DNA from: JAYPWI01 sp038135065
GTDB taxonomy: Bacteria; Actinomycetota; Acidimicrobiia; Acidimicrobiales; Poriferisodalaceae
Direction: 5' to 3'
NCBI GenBank assembly: GCA_038135065.1
Contig: JAYPWI010000009.1
Location: forward strand, 1-64,000
Length of the DNA: 64,000 nucleotides
Part shown: positions 16,281-26,400 of the stretch, in pieces
How positions within the stretch are numbered: position 1 is the first letter of the stretch
How the letters are laid out: each line of letters begins with the position of its first letter
Made by a program: the position numbers and the translations under genes
Notes under the pieces: generated by a model
The model's database searches: none
Told to the model about the DNA's origin: nothing
Seen by the model: the letters and a program-made list of their open reading frames with translations, nothing else

Positions 16281-17462
16281 ATGAACATCGCCGTGCTCGG
16301 GGGTGGTCGACTCGGTCGGGTGACAGCAGGGGTTCTTTCCAACCTTCCCGACATCGACGGCCTGACGATCATCGACCACGACAGCGAGACTGCCCGCACC
16401 ACCGCTGCTGCGGTCGGGCCGGCGGCCCGACCCCTCACCTTGGATGTGGCATCCGGCGCACCCTTGGTCGACGCCCTGACATCGCACACCACCGTGGTCA
16501 ATGCCGTGGGCCCGACGATCGATTTCGCTCCGCACCTCCTCGATGCAGCGATCGGAGCGGGCTGCCACTACGTCGACGCCACCGACGACCTGGCCACGAC
16601 GATGGCCATGGCACAGCGCAACGGCGCTGCGCGTCGCGCTGCGGTCACCGCCGTCGTCGGGGCAGGCATGAGTCCCGGCCTCACCAACCTCTTGGCCACG
16701 ATGGCAACGCGCGAGCTCGCCCGGGTGGATCACCTGGTGACGGGCTGGGGGTATGACGCAGGGGAGGGCTACCCCCGGGTCGGGAATGCCGTCGAGTTGG
16801 ACCGACGGCCCACCACCCTTGCCCGCTCCATGGCCTCCCTGATCGGTGACGATGTCACCTTCACCGCGGGGTCCGAACCGCAGACGCTGTCGACCCTCGC
16901 GCCAGTCGCCATCACCTTTCCAGAGACGGGTACCGGCACTGGCTGGACCACGGGCCGTCCGGAGACCCTGACGCTCGCCGCCAACCTCGACATCGCCGGA
17001 CGGGTCGACAGTGTCATGCTCACCCGACGACGGACGGCCAGCCTGTTCGCTTCGTACCGGAACGGCATCAACTCGGGTGCCCTCGATCGATCCTGGCTCC
17101 CCGTCCTTCTGGCAGATCCACCCCTACGTCGACGGATCGGGGCCATGTTCGGCGCCATCTTCCGACCGGGAGCCACCGCCATCCCCGCCGTCTTCGCTCT
17201 GGCGACAGGGCAACGCAGCGATGGCAGCGGGCTGCGGGTCGGTGTATCGCTCCCCGGGCTCGAGGCGGGACTGCACGAGATCGCCGGCACTGTGCTCGCT
17301 CACGTGGCGCACCTGGTTTCCGGCGGAAGCAACGCGCCCGGCATCCAGACGATCGAAGAATTGGAGCAGCCGCGGTCCCTCCTGGATCGGATCGTGGCGC
17401 AGCTCACGGGCCCTTCTGCCGTTCAGGGGAACCCCGTCCACATCGCCAACGAACCATTGTGA
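16281..17462 (+). CDS. Saccharopine dehydrogenase-like NAD(P)-binding protein
   Basis: Predicted oxidoreductase of 393 residues with an N-terminal Rossmann fold (AVLGGGRLGRVTAGVL) characteristic of saccharopine dehydrogenase and homologues. The context ATDDLATTMAMAQRNG and AVVGAGMSPGLTNLLA resembles the catalytic/substrate portion of that superfamily. Bacterial members of this type often have unknown substrates and not all act on saccharopine, so I give no symbol. The ATG at 16281 has GAGGAG five bases upstream. It is followed after 6 bp by a CoA-transferase gene, so the two are probably co-transcribed and may act on the same carboxylic acid or CoA ester. Confidence 0.8.
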   Translation: MNIAVLGGGRLGRVTAGVLSNLPDIDGLTIIDHDSETARTTAAAVGPAARPLTLDVASGAPLVDALTSHTTVVNAVGPTIDFAPHLLDAAIGAGCHYVDATDDLATTMAMAQRNGAARRAAVTAVVGAGMSPGLTNLLATMATRELARVDHLVTGWGYDAGEGYPRVGNAVELDRRPTTLARSMASLIGDDVTFTAGSEPQTLSTLAPVAITFPETGTGTGWTTGRPETLTLAANLDIAGRVDSVMLTRRRTASLFASYRNGINSGALDRSWLPVLLADPPLRRRIGAMFGAIFRPGATAIPAVFALATGQRSDGSGLRVGVSLPGLEAGLHEIAGTVLAHVAHLVSGGSNAPGIQTIEELEQPRSLLDRIVAQLTGPSAVQGNPVHIANEPL

Positions 17463-17468
17463 GGCACC

Positions 17469-18686
17469 ATGGCAGCACCACTCGACGACGTTCGCATCAT
17501 CGAGATCGACAGCTGGATGGCCGCGCCGAGTGCGGGGGCCGTCCTCGCCGACCTCGGTGCCGATGTCATCAAGATCGAACCGCTGGGCGGTGATCCGATG
17601 CGGGACCTGGGCCGCCCACCGAAGATCGAGGGCGACGCCAAGGGCTACGACTACCAGTTCGACGTCGACAACCGCGGCAAGCGGTCGATCGCCGTGGACC
17701 TCGGGTCAGCGGCCGGTCAGGCCGTCGTGCACCGTCTCATCGAAGGGGCCGACGTCTTCATGTGCAACCTGCTCGCCCAACGCCAGGAACGGTTCGGCCT
17801 CGACCCCGCCACAGTGGGAGCCATTCGCCCCGGGATCGTCCACGCAACCCTGACGGGCTATGGGACCACCGGACCCGAAGCCTGGCGCCCCGGCTACGAC
17901 GTCACCGCCTTCTTCGGACGCTCCGGCCTGTACGACGCCCTGCGCGAAGGCGACGACGGCGAGGTGCCCATGGCCCGCCCCGCCCAGGGCGACCACACGA
18001 CCGGGCTGGCCCTGGTCGGCGCGGTCCTGGCTGCCTTGCGCCTGGCCGAGCGAACCGGCGAGACCCAGGTGGTCGAGACCTCGCTCTACGAGACAGCCGT
18101 GTGGACCCAAGCCTCGGATTTCGCAGTGACCGCAGTGGATCGGGCTCCCGTTCGACGTCGGGCTCGCAACGAGATGATCCTTCCGACGGCCAACCGCTAC
18201 CCCTGCGGCGACGGGAAATGGATCGTGATGAACATGCCCGAGGCCGCAGCCTGGCACAAGCTCTGTCGCATCATCGGGCGAGAGGACTGGCTCGACGACG
18301 AACGCCTGAGCGATGTGCGGGGCCGCTTCCATCACATGGCGGAGTTGGTCGCAGGGATCGACGAGGCCCTGGCCCACCGGACCAGGGACGAGTGGGGGGA
18401 GATCTTCGACGCCGAGGGGATGATCTGGGGTCCCGTCATGGGCCTCCACGAGGTCGCCCAGGATCCCCAGGCCGAGGCGATCGGCCTGTTCCCCGACATC
18501 GAAGGACCCCACGGCGCCTACCGCAGTGTGGGTATCCCCATGCGATTCGCCACCGCTGAGGTCGGTCCCGGTGGACCCGCGCCCCGCCTGGGGGAACACA
18601 CGGCCCAGATCCTCCGGGAAGCCGGTTTCACGGACGACGAAGTCGACGAACTGCGCTCCGGCTCCACGGTGGCCGAAGGATCGTGA
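17469..18686 (+). CDS. CaiB/BaiF family (class III) CoA-transferase
   Basis: Formyl-CoA-transferase superfamily member, 405 residues. It moves CoA between carboxylic acids through an aspartyl-CoA anhydride. Opening segment VRIIEIDSWMAAPSAGAVLADLGADVIKIEP is typical, and the probable catalytic Asp is in AQGDHTTGLALV. The NRYPCGDGKWIVMN stretch marks the substrate domain. It lies 6 bp after the saccharopine-dehydrogenase-like gene and shares its operon. Members with this sequence style occur in carnitine, bile acid, steroid side-chain and 2-methylacyl-CoA pathways (the latter as racemases); the donor and acceptor here are unknown. The next gene is convergent (12 bp). Confidence 0.9.
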   Translation: MAAPLDDVRIIEIDSWMAAPSAGAVLADLGADVIKIEPLGGDPMRDLGRPPKIEGDAKGYDYQFDVDNRGKRSIAVDLGSAAGQAVVHRLIEGADVFMCNLLAQRQERFGLDPATVGAIRPGIVHATLTGYGTTGPEAWRPGYDVTAFFGRSGLYDALREGDDGEVPMARPAQGDHTTGLALVGAVLAALRLAERTGETQVVETSLYETAVWTQASDFAVTAVDRAPVRRRARNEMILPTANRYPCGDGKWIVMNMPEAAAWHKLCRIIGREDWLDDERLSDVRGRFHHMAELVAGIDEALAHRTRDEWGEIFDAEGMIWGPVMGLHEVAQDPQAEAIGLFPDIEGPHGAYRSVGIPMRFATAEVGPGGPAPRLGEHTAQILREAGFTDDEVDELRSGSTVAEGS

Positions 18687-18698
18687 ACGGCTCGGCGC

Positions 18699-19553
18699 TC
18701 AGAACCTGATCTCGGGTGGTGCCTGCATCTGGCTCTGCATGATCCAGCCCAGCACACCCCCGACATCGGAGATCGTAGAGCGACAACAGGCCACCCCGTC
18801 GGCGCCGTGCACGACCGACGACTCGAAGAAGAACCACTCTCCCTGCGGGCGCCGTACCAACTGCAACGTCACGTCGGTGTTGATGTAGTGGGCATCGGAG
18901 TCCGAGGGCTCCCAGCCCACGGCCGCGCCGAGATCGCACAGGGTGGTCAGTCGCTGGAAGGTCGTGGTCGACTCCCCCTCGACCAGCGGGTGGGCCAAGC
19001 GGATCCAGATCCTGCCCGGGCCCGGTTCCTCGGTCGAGCCCTCCACGACCCGCAGGTCGATGGCGTCTGCATTGAAGCCCGGCCGGGGGTAGGTCATGTC
19101 GGGGTGGGCCCCCGGATCATCCCGGTCTCCGGGGACTGGGGGAAGCTCGATCGGACCCCCCTGGTCAGCGGGGCCGGGAGCCAGCCACTGTGAGGTCGCC
19201 CGGGCCACGAGCCGTCCCTCGTGCTCGAGGAAGCCGTCGACCAAGGCGGTGCGCTTTCCCGCCTTGCGCACCTCGTGCGAGCATCGCAGCGGCTCCACCG
19301 GGATCCCGGACAGGATGTCCACCGTGAACCGAGTGCAGACCAGGTCCTGGCGTCCCAGCCCCAATTCGACCGTCCGGCCGAGTGCTCCGCAGATAGGCCC
19401 CCCGTGCATCACCCGATGGGCCCAGGGCCCCCGGGTGAGCTCGGTCGACACGACACCGTCTGTCCCGTCGGGAAGGAACAGGGCCGGGGGCATCCCTTCG
19501 GCCGGACGGTAGGTGGAGGCTCCCGTTGCGGGGAGCAGCTGCAGTTCGGACAT
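18699..19553 (-). CDS. Acyl-CoA thioesterase, TesB-like (double hotdog)
   Basis: Protein of 284 residues with two tandem hotdog repeats, of the TesB-like acyl-CoA thioesterase family. The first half has GPWAHRVMHGGPICGALGR, the second has NTDVTLQLVRRPQGEWFFFES and the ending DVGGVLGWIMQSQM. This branch is frequent in lipid-rich actinobacteria and hydrolyses acyl-CoA to free acid and CoA; chain-length preference cannot be read. The ATG at 19553 is preceded by TAACCT with a 7-nt spacer, and this hexamer overlaps the -10 element of the divergent LLM gene whose ATG lies only 23 bp away. That suggests a shared, leaderless bidirectional promoter. Confidence 0.87.
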   Translation of the reverse strand: MSELQLLPATGASTYRPAEGMPPALFLPDGTDGVVSTELTRGPWAHRVMHGGPICGALGRTVELGLGRQDLVCTRFTVDILSGIPVEPLRCSHEVRKAGKRTALVDGFLEHEGRLVARATSQWLAPGPADQGGPIELPPVPGDRDDPGAHPDMTYPRPGFNADAIDLRVVEGSTEEPGPGRIWIRLAHPLVEGESTTTFQRLTTLCDLGAAVGWEPSDSDAHYINTDVTLQLVRRPQGEWFFFESSVVHGADGVACCRSTISDVGGVLGWIMQSQMQAPPEIRF

Positions 19554-19576
19554 GGCCGCGAGGTTAGGGTGCCGTC
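19554..19576. promoter_or_regulatory. Bidirectional leaderless promoter between thioesterase and LLM genes
   Basis: The 23-bp gap contains TAACCT on the minus strand (19566-19561, 7 nt before the thioesterase ATG) and TAGGGT on the plus strand (19565-19570, 6 nt before the LLM ATG). They share the TA at 19565-19566. The spacing fits leaderless transcription from both; any -35 elements would lie inside the opposite coding regions. Inferred from sequence only. Confidence 0.55.
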
Positions 19577-20506
19577 ATGCGACCGTTTCGATTCGGTGTG
19601 ATGTACGGCTCCGCCCCCGATGGGCGCACCTACCGCGACACCATCCGCAAGATCGAGGACCTCGGCTACAGCACCGTGTTCTGCCCAGACCATTTCGACG
19701 ACCAGTGGGCCCCGACGGTGGCCATCACGGTGGCCGCCGAAGCCACCAGCCACCTCAAGGTCGGTGCCCTGGTCTACGACGTCGACTACCGGCACCCCGT
19801 CGTCCTGGCCAAGGAGATGGCCACCCTGGATCTGGCTACCGAAGGCCGGGTGGAGTTCGGCCTCGGAGCCGGGTGGATGCGCAGCGACTACGACCAGTCC
19901 GGCATTGTCTACGACCCACCCGGGCGCAGGATCGACCGGATGCTCGAGGCGGTCGAGGTCATCACCGGGCTGTGGGGACCCGAACCCGTCACCTTCGCCG
20001 GCCAGCACTACACCATCGACGGGGCCACGGGGACTCCGCGGCCCCACACCGACGGGGGGCCGCCCATCATCATCGGGGGTGGAGGCAGACGGGTGCTGTC
20101 CGCCGCGGCACGCCTGGCCGACATCGTCGGTCTCAATGCCTCGCTCTCGGCTGGGTCCATCGGACCCGAAGCAGTGCTGTCGGCCCTCGGTGAACGCTTC
20201 GCCGAGCGGCGGGCCTGGGTGGAGGAGGCAGCCGGAGACCGCTTCGCCGAGCTCGAGCTCCAACTCCACACCTTCATGGTGATCGTGACCGACGATGCCG
20301 ACAGCCTCTTCGAGCAAATGGCCCCCGGCTTCGGCGTCACCCCCGAACAGGCCAAGACGATCCCCATGGTGCTGGCCGGGACGGTGGAGCAGATCTGTGA
20401 GCAGTTGCACCATCACCGTGAGGCCTACGGGACCAGCTACATCGTGATCCACGACGGTGAGATCGACGCAATGGCCCCCGTGGTAGCCCGCCTCGCCGGG
20501 ACCTGA
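19577..20506 (+). CDS. LLM-class F420-dependent oxidoreductase
   Basis: Luciferase-like TIM-barrel enzyme of 309 residues, probably using coenzyme F420 or FMN. Seen: MRPFRFGVMYG at the first strand, YSTVFCPDHFDDQWAP, LATEGRVEFGLGAGWMRSDY (the conserved cofactor-binding loop of the family), and the phosphate-binding PPIIIGGGGRRVL. It resembles the mycobacterial F420-dependent subfamily exemplified by MSMEG_2516. Such enzymes reduce or oxidise diverse substrates, so the reaction is not assigned. Start ATG has TAGGGT ending 6 nt upstream within a shared divergent promoter. It is the first of three LLM genes in this window, which suggests that the host makes F420. Confidence 0.88.
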   Translation: MRPFRFGVMYGSAPDGRTYRDTIRKIEDLGYSTVFCPDHFDDQWAPTVAITVAAEATSHLKVGALVYDVDYRHPVVLAKEMATLDLATEGRVEFGLGAGWMRSDYDQSGIVYDPPGRRIDRMLEAVEVITGLWGPEPVTFAGQHYTIDGATGTPRPHTDGGPPIIIGGGGRRVLSAAARLADIVGLNASLSAGSIGPEAVLSALGERFAERRAWVEEAAGDRFAELELQLHTFMVIVTDDADSLFEQMAPGFGVTPEQAKTIPMVLAGTVEQICEQLHHHREAYGTSYIVIHDGEIDAMAPVVARLAGT

Positions 20507-20553
20507 GCCGGCGTCGACCGCACTGTCACAGCTGCCACCTAATCTCCCCCTCG

Positions 20554-23409
20554 ATGCCGGCGATCAGATGTGGACATTGTGGGGGCGTTCACCCCACGGT
20601 GAGCGAGGTGCGCTCCTGCTCCCGCACCCCACAGTCCGGTGAGCCGTTGCCACGGGTTGACCTCCTCGAAGCACCCGCCGCTTCGAACCCCGATGCACTC
20701 CGCAGCGGCAGGCCAAAGACAATTCGACCCCCTCGACTGCTCGGATCGGGCCCTCCGGTGGGCCGAGGCCCTCGGGAGCTGGCCAGGACCTTGGTCGTGA
20801 CGGACGACACCCCGATTCCTGAGCCCTGGAGCGACGTAGAGGTGATCGACCTCGACGAGCTCACCATGCTCGAGCCCGGGTCCGTCGTCGATCAGCTTCA
20901 GGAACGTTGGTCGAGTCGGATTCCCTACGTCGTCCGACTCCGGGCCCCGTTCTCCTCGCCTCCCTCAACGGTGGTCCGCCGAGATCCGTGGCTGCTCACC
21001 CCCGACCTCGACCTCCCCCGCGATCGGCTCCATCATCTCGTGTGGTCGAACGCAGCTCTGGCCGCCCTCGACGGCACGTGCACCATGCCCGCCGCCGCGT
21101 ATCTGGCCGACGGTCACCTCGATGGCGGCCAGCCGCCAGCGGGAGCAGATGCCATCCTGACCGACGGCACAGGCATCGTCTTCGACGGTGGACCCCTCGA
21201 TCTCAGCCTGGCGGCCGCCATGACCCACCGGGTCGTTCACCTGGGTTCCACCAGCTCGGGCCCATGCCGTCCACTCGGCACCGATGCGCCAACGGCCGAT
21301 CTTGCACCCGACCAACTCGCAGCGGTCGCCCATCGCGGCGGGCCCGCCCGGATCGTGGCGCCCGCCGGTTCGGGCAAGACCCGCGTGCTGACCGAACGGG
21401 CCCGTCACCTCCTCGTCGATCGTGGCATTCCCGCCGATGCCCTGACCCTGGTGGCGTTCAACAAGCGGGCCCAACTCGAAATGGAACAGCGAACTGGCGA
21501 CCTCGCCGGACTGCGGGTGCGGACCCTCAACGCCCTGGCCCTGTCGATCGTGAATGGCACCGACGGCTTTCTCCGTTCGTCGCAGATCGCCACCAGAGTC
21601 GGGACCATCGACGAGCGTGAGGTGCGCCGCCACCTCCGCACCCTGGTCCACATCCCCCGCAAGACGAACACCGACCCCCTAGCTGCCTGGATCGAAGCCC
21701 TCGGGGCCGCTCGACTGGGCCTTCGGGACCCCGTTGCCGTGGTCGAGGAATTCGGCGCCGACATCGCCGACCTTCCCCAGGTGTTGGAGGCCTATCGCGA
21801 ACGACTCCGTCAGCACGACCAGGTGGATTTCGACGAACAGATCCTGCGGGCCATCGAGGTCCTGCTCACCGACCCCGATTGCCGAAGCCACGCACAGGCC
21901 GCCTGCGGTCAGCTCCTGGTCGACGAGTTCCAAGACCTCACCCCGGCCCACCTTCTGCTGGTACGACTGCTGGCCGGTCCGCGGGCCGACGTCTTCGCAG
22001 TCGGGGACGACGACCAGACCATCTACGGGTTCACCGGAGCCTCGCCCGAGTGGCTCGTCGACTTCGACCGATTCTTCCCGCACCCCACCACGTACCCCCT
22101 CGAGGTCAACTATCGCTGTGCCCCCGCCGTCGTTCGCGGCGCGTCGCACCTCCTCACCCACAACGGCCACCGCATCGACAAAACCATCAGGACGCCCCTC
22201 GAACGACAGGGAGCCGATGACGACCTCCTCGTCACCACCGCCGACGAACCGCTGGCCGCATTGATCGAACGGGTCGGCACCCTGCTCCACGATGGGAACC
22301 CACCCGAGGACATCGTCATCCTCGGCCGAGTAAATATCGCCCTGGCAGCTCCTCAGATCGCCCTGATGAACGCCGACATCCCGGTCGTGACGACCGTCGG
22401 GCCTGATGTGCTGGGTCGCACCGGCATGCGAGCCATGCTCGCCTGGCTCCGACTGGCCACCGACCCCGGAGCGATGACCGCCGCCGATCTTTCCGAGGCA
22501 AGCCGCCGCCCGTCGCGAGGACTCTCGGCCAAGGTGCGTGAGTGGATGGGCGAGCACCGCAGGGTCGCCGACCTTCGCCGTCTGGCCAAACGCTTGAGCG
22601 ACCAGGACGGCAAGCGCATCACCGCCTTTCTCGACGACGTAGAGCTGCTCGCCGACCTCGTCCAACACGGGGGCGACACGGCCACGATCCTCACCAACAT
22701 CTCTGAGGACGTCGGGGTGGCGGGCGCCCTGACCCGCCTCGACGGATCCCGCCGCTCGGTCGACCGATCGACCCACACCGACGATGTCGAGGCCCTCCTC
22801 CAACTCGGCGCTGTGGAACCCGATCCCCACACCTTTTCCGACTGGCTACGCACCGCGCTGGGCCGGCCCGGCGTCGCCCCCGACCAGGGCGTAACCCTCT
22901 CGACCGTGCACCGGGTCAAGGGCCTGGAGTGGCCACACGTCGTCGTGGTCGGGGCCAACGAAGGAACCCTGCCCCACCGACTCGCCGAGACCGAAGAAGA
23001 ACGTCGGGTCTTCCACGTCGCCCTGACTCGATCCAGCGACACGACCACCGTGGTGGCCGACGCCCGTCGCCCGTCGCGGTTCCTCGCCGAACTGGCAGAG
23101 GACGCCCAGCAAGCTCCTCCCCCATCGGAGGAACCACCATCGCAGACCGCTGGCCTCCCACCGACCCCGATCGAGGACCCCCTCCCCTCTGACCTGTTCG
23201 AGGCACTCAAGGCGTGGCGCACCGAGACGGCCCGAGCGGCCGGCATGCCCGCATACGTCGTCTTCGGCAATGCAACCCTCGAGACCATCGCCCGCCGCTG
23301 CCCCAGCAGCCGACGTGAACTGGCCCAGGTCAAGGGTGTCGGGCCCAAAAAGCTCGAGCAATATGGTGAGGCACTTCTCGAGATCGTCCGACGAACGCTG
23401 ACAACGTGA
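20554..23409 (+). CDS. UvrD/Rep-type DNA helicase with N-terminal zinc motif and C-terminal HRDC domain
   Basis: Superfamily-1A 3'-5' DNA helicase, 951 residues. Residues 6-22 hold a Cys/His cluster (CGHCGGVH and a later Cys) resembling a zinc knuckle, followed by about 240 residues I cannot assign. The motor starts with Q-motif-like LAPDQLAAV, Walker A APAGSGKTR (about 268-277), Walker B LLVDEFQDL (about 455) and motif III VGDDDQTIYGFTGA. Motif V/VI are represented by TVHRVKGLEW and HVALTRSSD. An HRDC nucleic-acid-binding domain ends the protein (about 877-948). The ATG has TAATCT ending 8 nt upstream. It overlaps the next gene as GTGA, and the three-gene operon with AddB- and AddA-like proteins points to recombination repair. 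Confidence 0.92.
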   Translation: MPAIRCGHCGGVHPTVSEVRSCSRTPQSGEPLPRVDLLEAPAASNPDALRSGRPKTIRPPRLLGSGPPVGRGPRELARTLVVTDDTPIPEPWSDVEVIDLDELTMLEPGSVVDQLQERWSSRIPYVVRLRAPFSSPPSTVVRRDPWLLTPDLDLPRDRLHHLVWSNAALAALDGTCTMPAAAYLADGHLDGGQPPAGADAILTDGTGIVFDGGPLDLSLAAAMTHRVVHLGSTSSGPCRPLGTDAPTADLAPDQLAAVAHRGGPARIVAPAGSGKTRVLTERARHLLVDRGIPADALTLVAFNKRAQLEMEQRTGDLAGLRVRTLNALALSIVNGTDGFLRSSQIATRVGTIDEREVRRHLRTLVHIPRKTNTDPLAAWIEALGAARLGLRDPVAVVEEFGADIADLPQVLEAYRERLRQHDQVDFDEQILRAIEVLLTDPDCRSHAQAACGQLLVDEFQDLTPAHLLLVRLLAGPRADVFAVGDDDQTIYGFTGASPEWLVDFDRFFPHPTTYPLEVNYRCAPAVVRGASHLLTHNGHRIDKTIRTPLERQGADDDLLVTTADEPLAALIERVGTLLHDGNPPEDIVILGRVNIALAAPQIALMNADIPVVTTVGPDVLGRTGMRAMLAWLRLATDPGAMTAADLSEASRRPSRGLSAKVREWMGEHRRVADLRRLAKRLSDQDGKRITAFLDDVELLADLVQHGGDTATILTNISEDVGVAGALTRLDGSRRSVDRSTHTDDVEALLQLGAVEPDPHTFSDWLRTALGRPGVAPDQGVTLSTVHRVKGLEWPHVVVVGANEGTLPHRLAETEEERRVFHVALTRSSDTTTVVADARRPSRFLAELAEDAQQAPPPSEEPPSQTAGLPPTPIEDPLPSDLFEALKAWRTETARAAGMPAYVVFGNATLETIARRCPSSRRELAQVKGVGPKKLEQYGEALLEIVRRTLTT

Positions 23410-26400
23410 TCACGGTCACCACAGCCGCCGTCGGCTCAGCGGCCCGCCACGCATTGGGCCTCGAACTGCGGACGCTCAAAGCCGACGACCCCCTGACCCC
23501 CGTGACCATCCTCGTCCCCACCAACTACGTCGGGGTGAGCACTCGTCGCCAACTTGCGGCCGGCATCATCGGCCCCGTCTCACCCGCCGGAAGTGGCATC
23601 GCCGGTATCTCGCTGTTGACGCTGTACCGACTTGCCGACCTCTTGGGCGCCCCCGCCCTTGCCAGGTCGGGACGGCGCCCGGTCAGCACGCCGATCGTCG
23701 GCGCCGCAGTGCGGACCGCCCTCGCACGACTGCCCGACCTGTTCGGCCCGGCCACCGAGCACCCGGCCACCGAGCAGGCGCTGGTTCCCTTGTACCGCGA
23801 ACTCCGCGACCTCGCACCCGACCAGATCGAGCGTCTCGCCGCCGCCTCGGCCCGCGCCGCCCGCGTCGTCGAGCTGTATCGAAGCGTTACCGGGATCCTC
23901 CAGGACGACTGGTACGACGAATTCGAGCTCTTGTCCGAGGCTCGTCGTCACGTTGCCACCGAGCCGGCCACTGTCGAACGACAATTTGGAGCGTTCGTCT
24001 TGTACCTACCGGCCAGCCTGACTGCGGCCCAGACACAGCTGGTCACCCAACTAGGTCAACACCTCGATGTCCGGTGCATCGTCGGGATGACCGGTGATCA
24101 CGACGCCGATCGGTCGATCCACCGGTTGGCTCGCCAGTTGGGCGTCGAGGCACCCCAGCTCGATTCAGCTCCGCCAACCGCACACGACATCATCATCGCG
24201 AGCGATCCCGACGAAGAGGTCCGAGCCGTCCTACGCCAGGTCACCTCGGACCTGGTCGACGGGATCACCCCCGAACACATCGCCGTGCTGTTCCCCGACC
24301 CGACCCCCTACGCCCGCATCGCGCACGAGCAGTTCGGAGCAGCGGGGATCCCCTTCAACGGAGAGCCGATCGGCAGCATCGGTCGTTCGCTGGTCGGACG
24401 TACCCTGCTCGGCCTCGTGGAGCTCGCCGAGAGCGGCCTCACCCCCGATGCCGTCATCGACTGGTTGGCCGGCGCGCTGATCCAGCATCGGGCGGGGCAG
24501 CCACGGTCGGTGCCCGTCGGCGCCTGGCAACCGGTATTCGACGCCACGCGAACCGCAGGCAGCGGGGACCAGTGGCACCGTCGACTGGAGCAACACCGTT
24601 CATCGCTCCAACTCCAACTCGAACACATCGAGGGCGTCCCCGACCTCGACGGCGCCGCTGGCCACATCCGGCGCGAGCTTCGGCACACCAACGACATCAT
24701 CGACTTCCTCGCAGAACTGTCCGACGAACTCGGCGCAGCCCAGGAACTCACCACTTGGACGTCGATGGTCGGCTGGGCCCAGCACCTCATGGACCGCTAC
24801 GTACAACCAGACGAAGACCTGTGGCCCCAGCCCGAGATGGAGGCCGTGCAGGCGGTCGAACGATGCTTGGACCGCCTTCGAAGCCTGGACCTGATCGAGG
24901 GGCCGATCAACCTCCACCTCTTCGGACGGACCCTCGACTCCGAGCTGTCCCAACCACTGTCCAGGGCCGGCCGTGTGGGAAACGGGGTCTTCATCGGCCG
25001 GATCGGCCAAGCCGAAGGCATGAGCCTCGAGCGGTTGTACATCCTGGGCATGCACGAGGGGGCAGCCCCCTCCCCGCCCACCGTGGATTCCGTGCTGGGC
25101 GACCGGGAACGGGCGGGGCTCGATGGGGCCCTTTCCGTCCACCACGGTGCCGTCGAAGACCAACACCGCCGGTTCCTGACCAGCCTCGCCGCCTGCAGTG
25201 GACGTCGGGTCCTCCTCCAGCCCCGTGGGAGCCTCCGACGGACAACCGAGTATCTCCCCTCCCGCTGGCTCCTCGATGCAGCCAGCACCCTCCACGGGGA
25301 GCCGGTCAACGTCGATCTCCTCAGGCAACTCGCCTCGGCGGATCACACGGCTTCCTCACCGGCCTGGCTCGTGGACGTTGCCTCGTTCACGGCGGGCATC
25401 AGGGGTTGCCGACACCCCGCCACCGGAACGGACGATCATCTGACGGAGTTGATCGAACACAGCGACGCGGGCCACGATCCGAGGACCCACCCACTTGCCG
25501 GGACCATTCCATCGTTGGGACGTTCGCTGGAGGCCGTTGCCTCCCGTCACGGGGACGGATTCTCCAGGTTCGACGGCAACCTTCGAGGACTCGTCGACGA
25601 GGCCGACCTCGGTCTCGCCGTGCTCGACGCCACCCGGCTCGAAACCTGGATGGCGTGTCCCCACCGGTACTTCCTTTCCTACGTCCTCGGGGTACGAGGC
25701 AATCGCGAGGCGCGCGGCGAGCTCGAACTGCCTCCGACGGTCAAGGGCTTCATCGTTCATCAGACCCTCGACCGCTTCTGCAGGGAGCTCCTCGAGGACA
25801 GCGACCTGGCCATCGACACGAGCTCCGACCAGTGGCGCTTCGGTCCCGCCGCTCGCCAGCGACTGCTCGACCTGGCCACCGACCTCACCGACGAAGCAGA
25901 GCAGAACGGCCTGGCCGGCATCCCCCTCCTGTGGGACCGCGACCGACAGCGTCTGATGAACGACTTCCTGGTCTTCCCCGACCACGACGAGTCACGAAGC
26001 TGGCGCGGGGTCATCCGAGGATCCGAGCTGTCCTTCGGAACCCCGAACCGACACGACGGTGCCGTGCAGCGCATCCTCCCCGGCGGGCGGGTGGTGCAGT
26101 TCAAGGGCACCATCGATCGACTCGAACAGCGCAGCGACGGGTCGCTCGTCGTCCTCGACTACAAGACCGGAGCACCGACGGGCTACGCAGAAGTACGCCC
26201 TGACAACCCCATCGCAGACGGAACCCGCCTACAACTACCGATCTACGCCTTGGCGAGCCGAGCCCTGCTCGGCGCACCCGAGGCGCTGGTGCACGCCGCC
26301 TACTGGTTCGTATCGAGCCGCCCTGGCGGTTGGGCGATGACCAGTATCGACATCGACGACGACGTCCTCGGTCACTTCGACGCAGCGGTCGAACACATCG

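Noticed and set aside
24572..26203. 543-codon plus-strand frame inside addB
   Set aside because: It is addB read out of register; the product is Arg/Pro-rich with no recognisable domain, while the addB frame keeps nuclease motifs.
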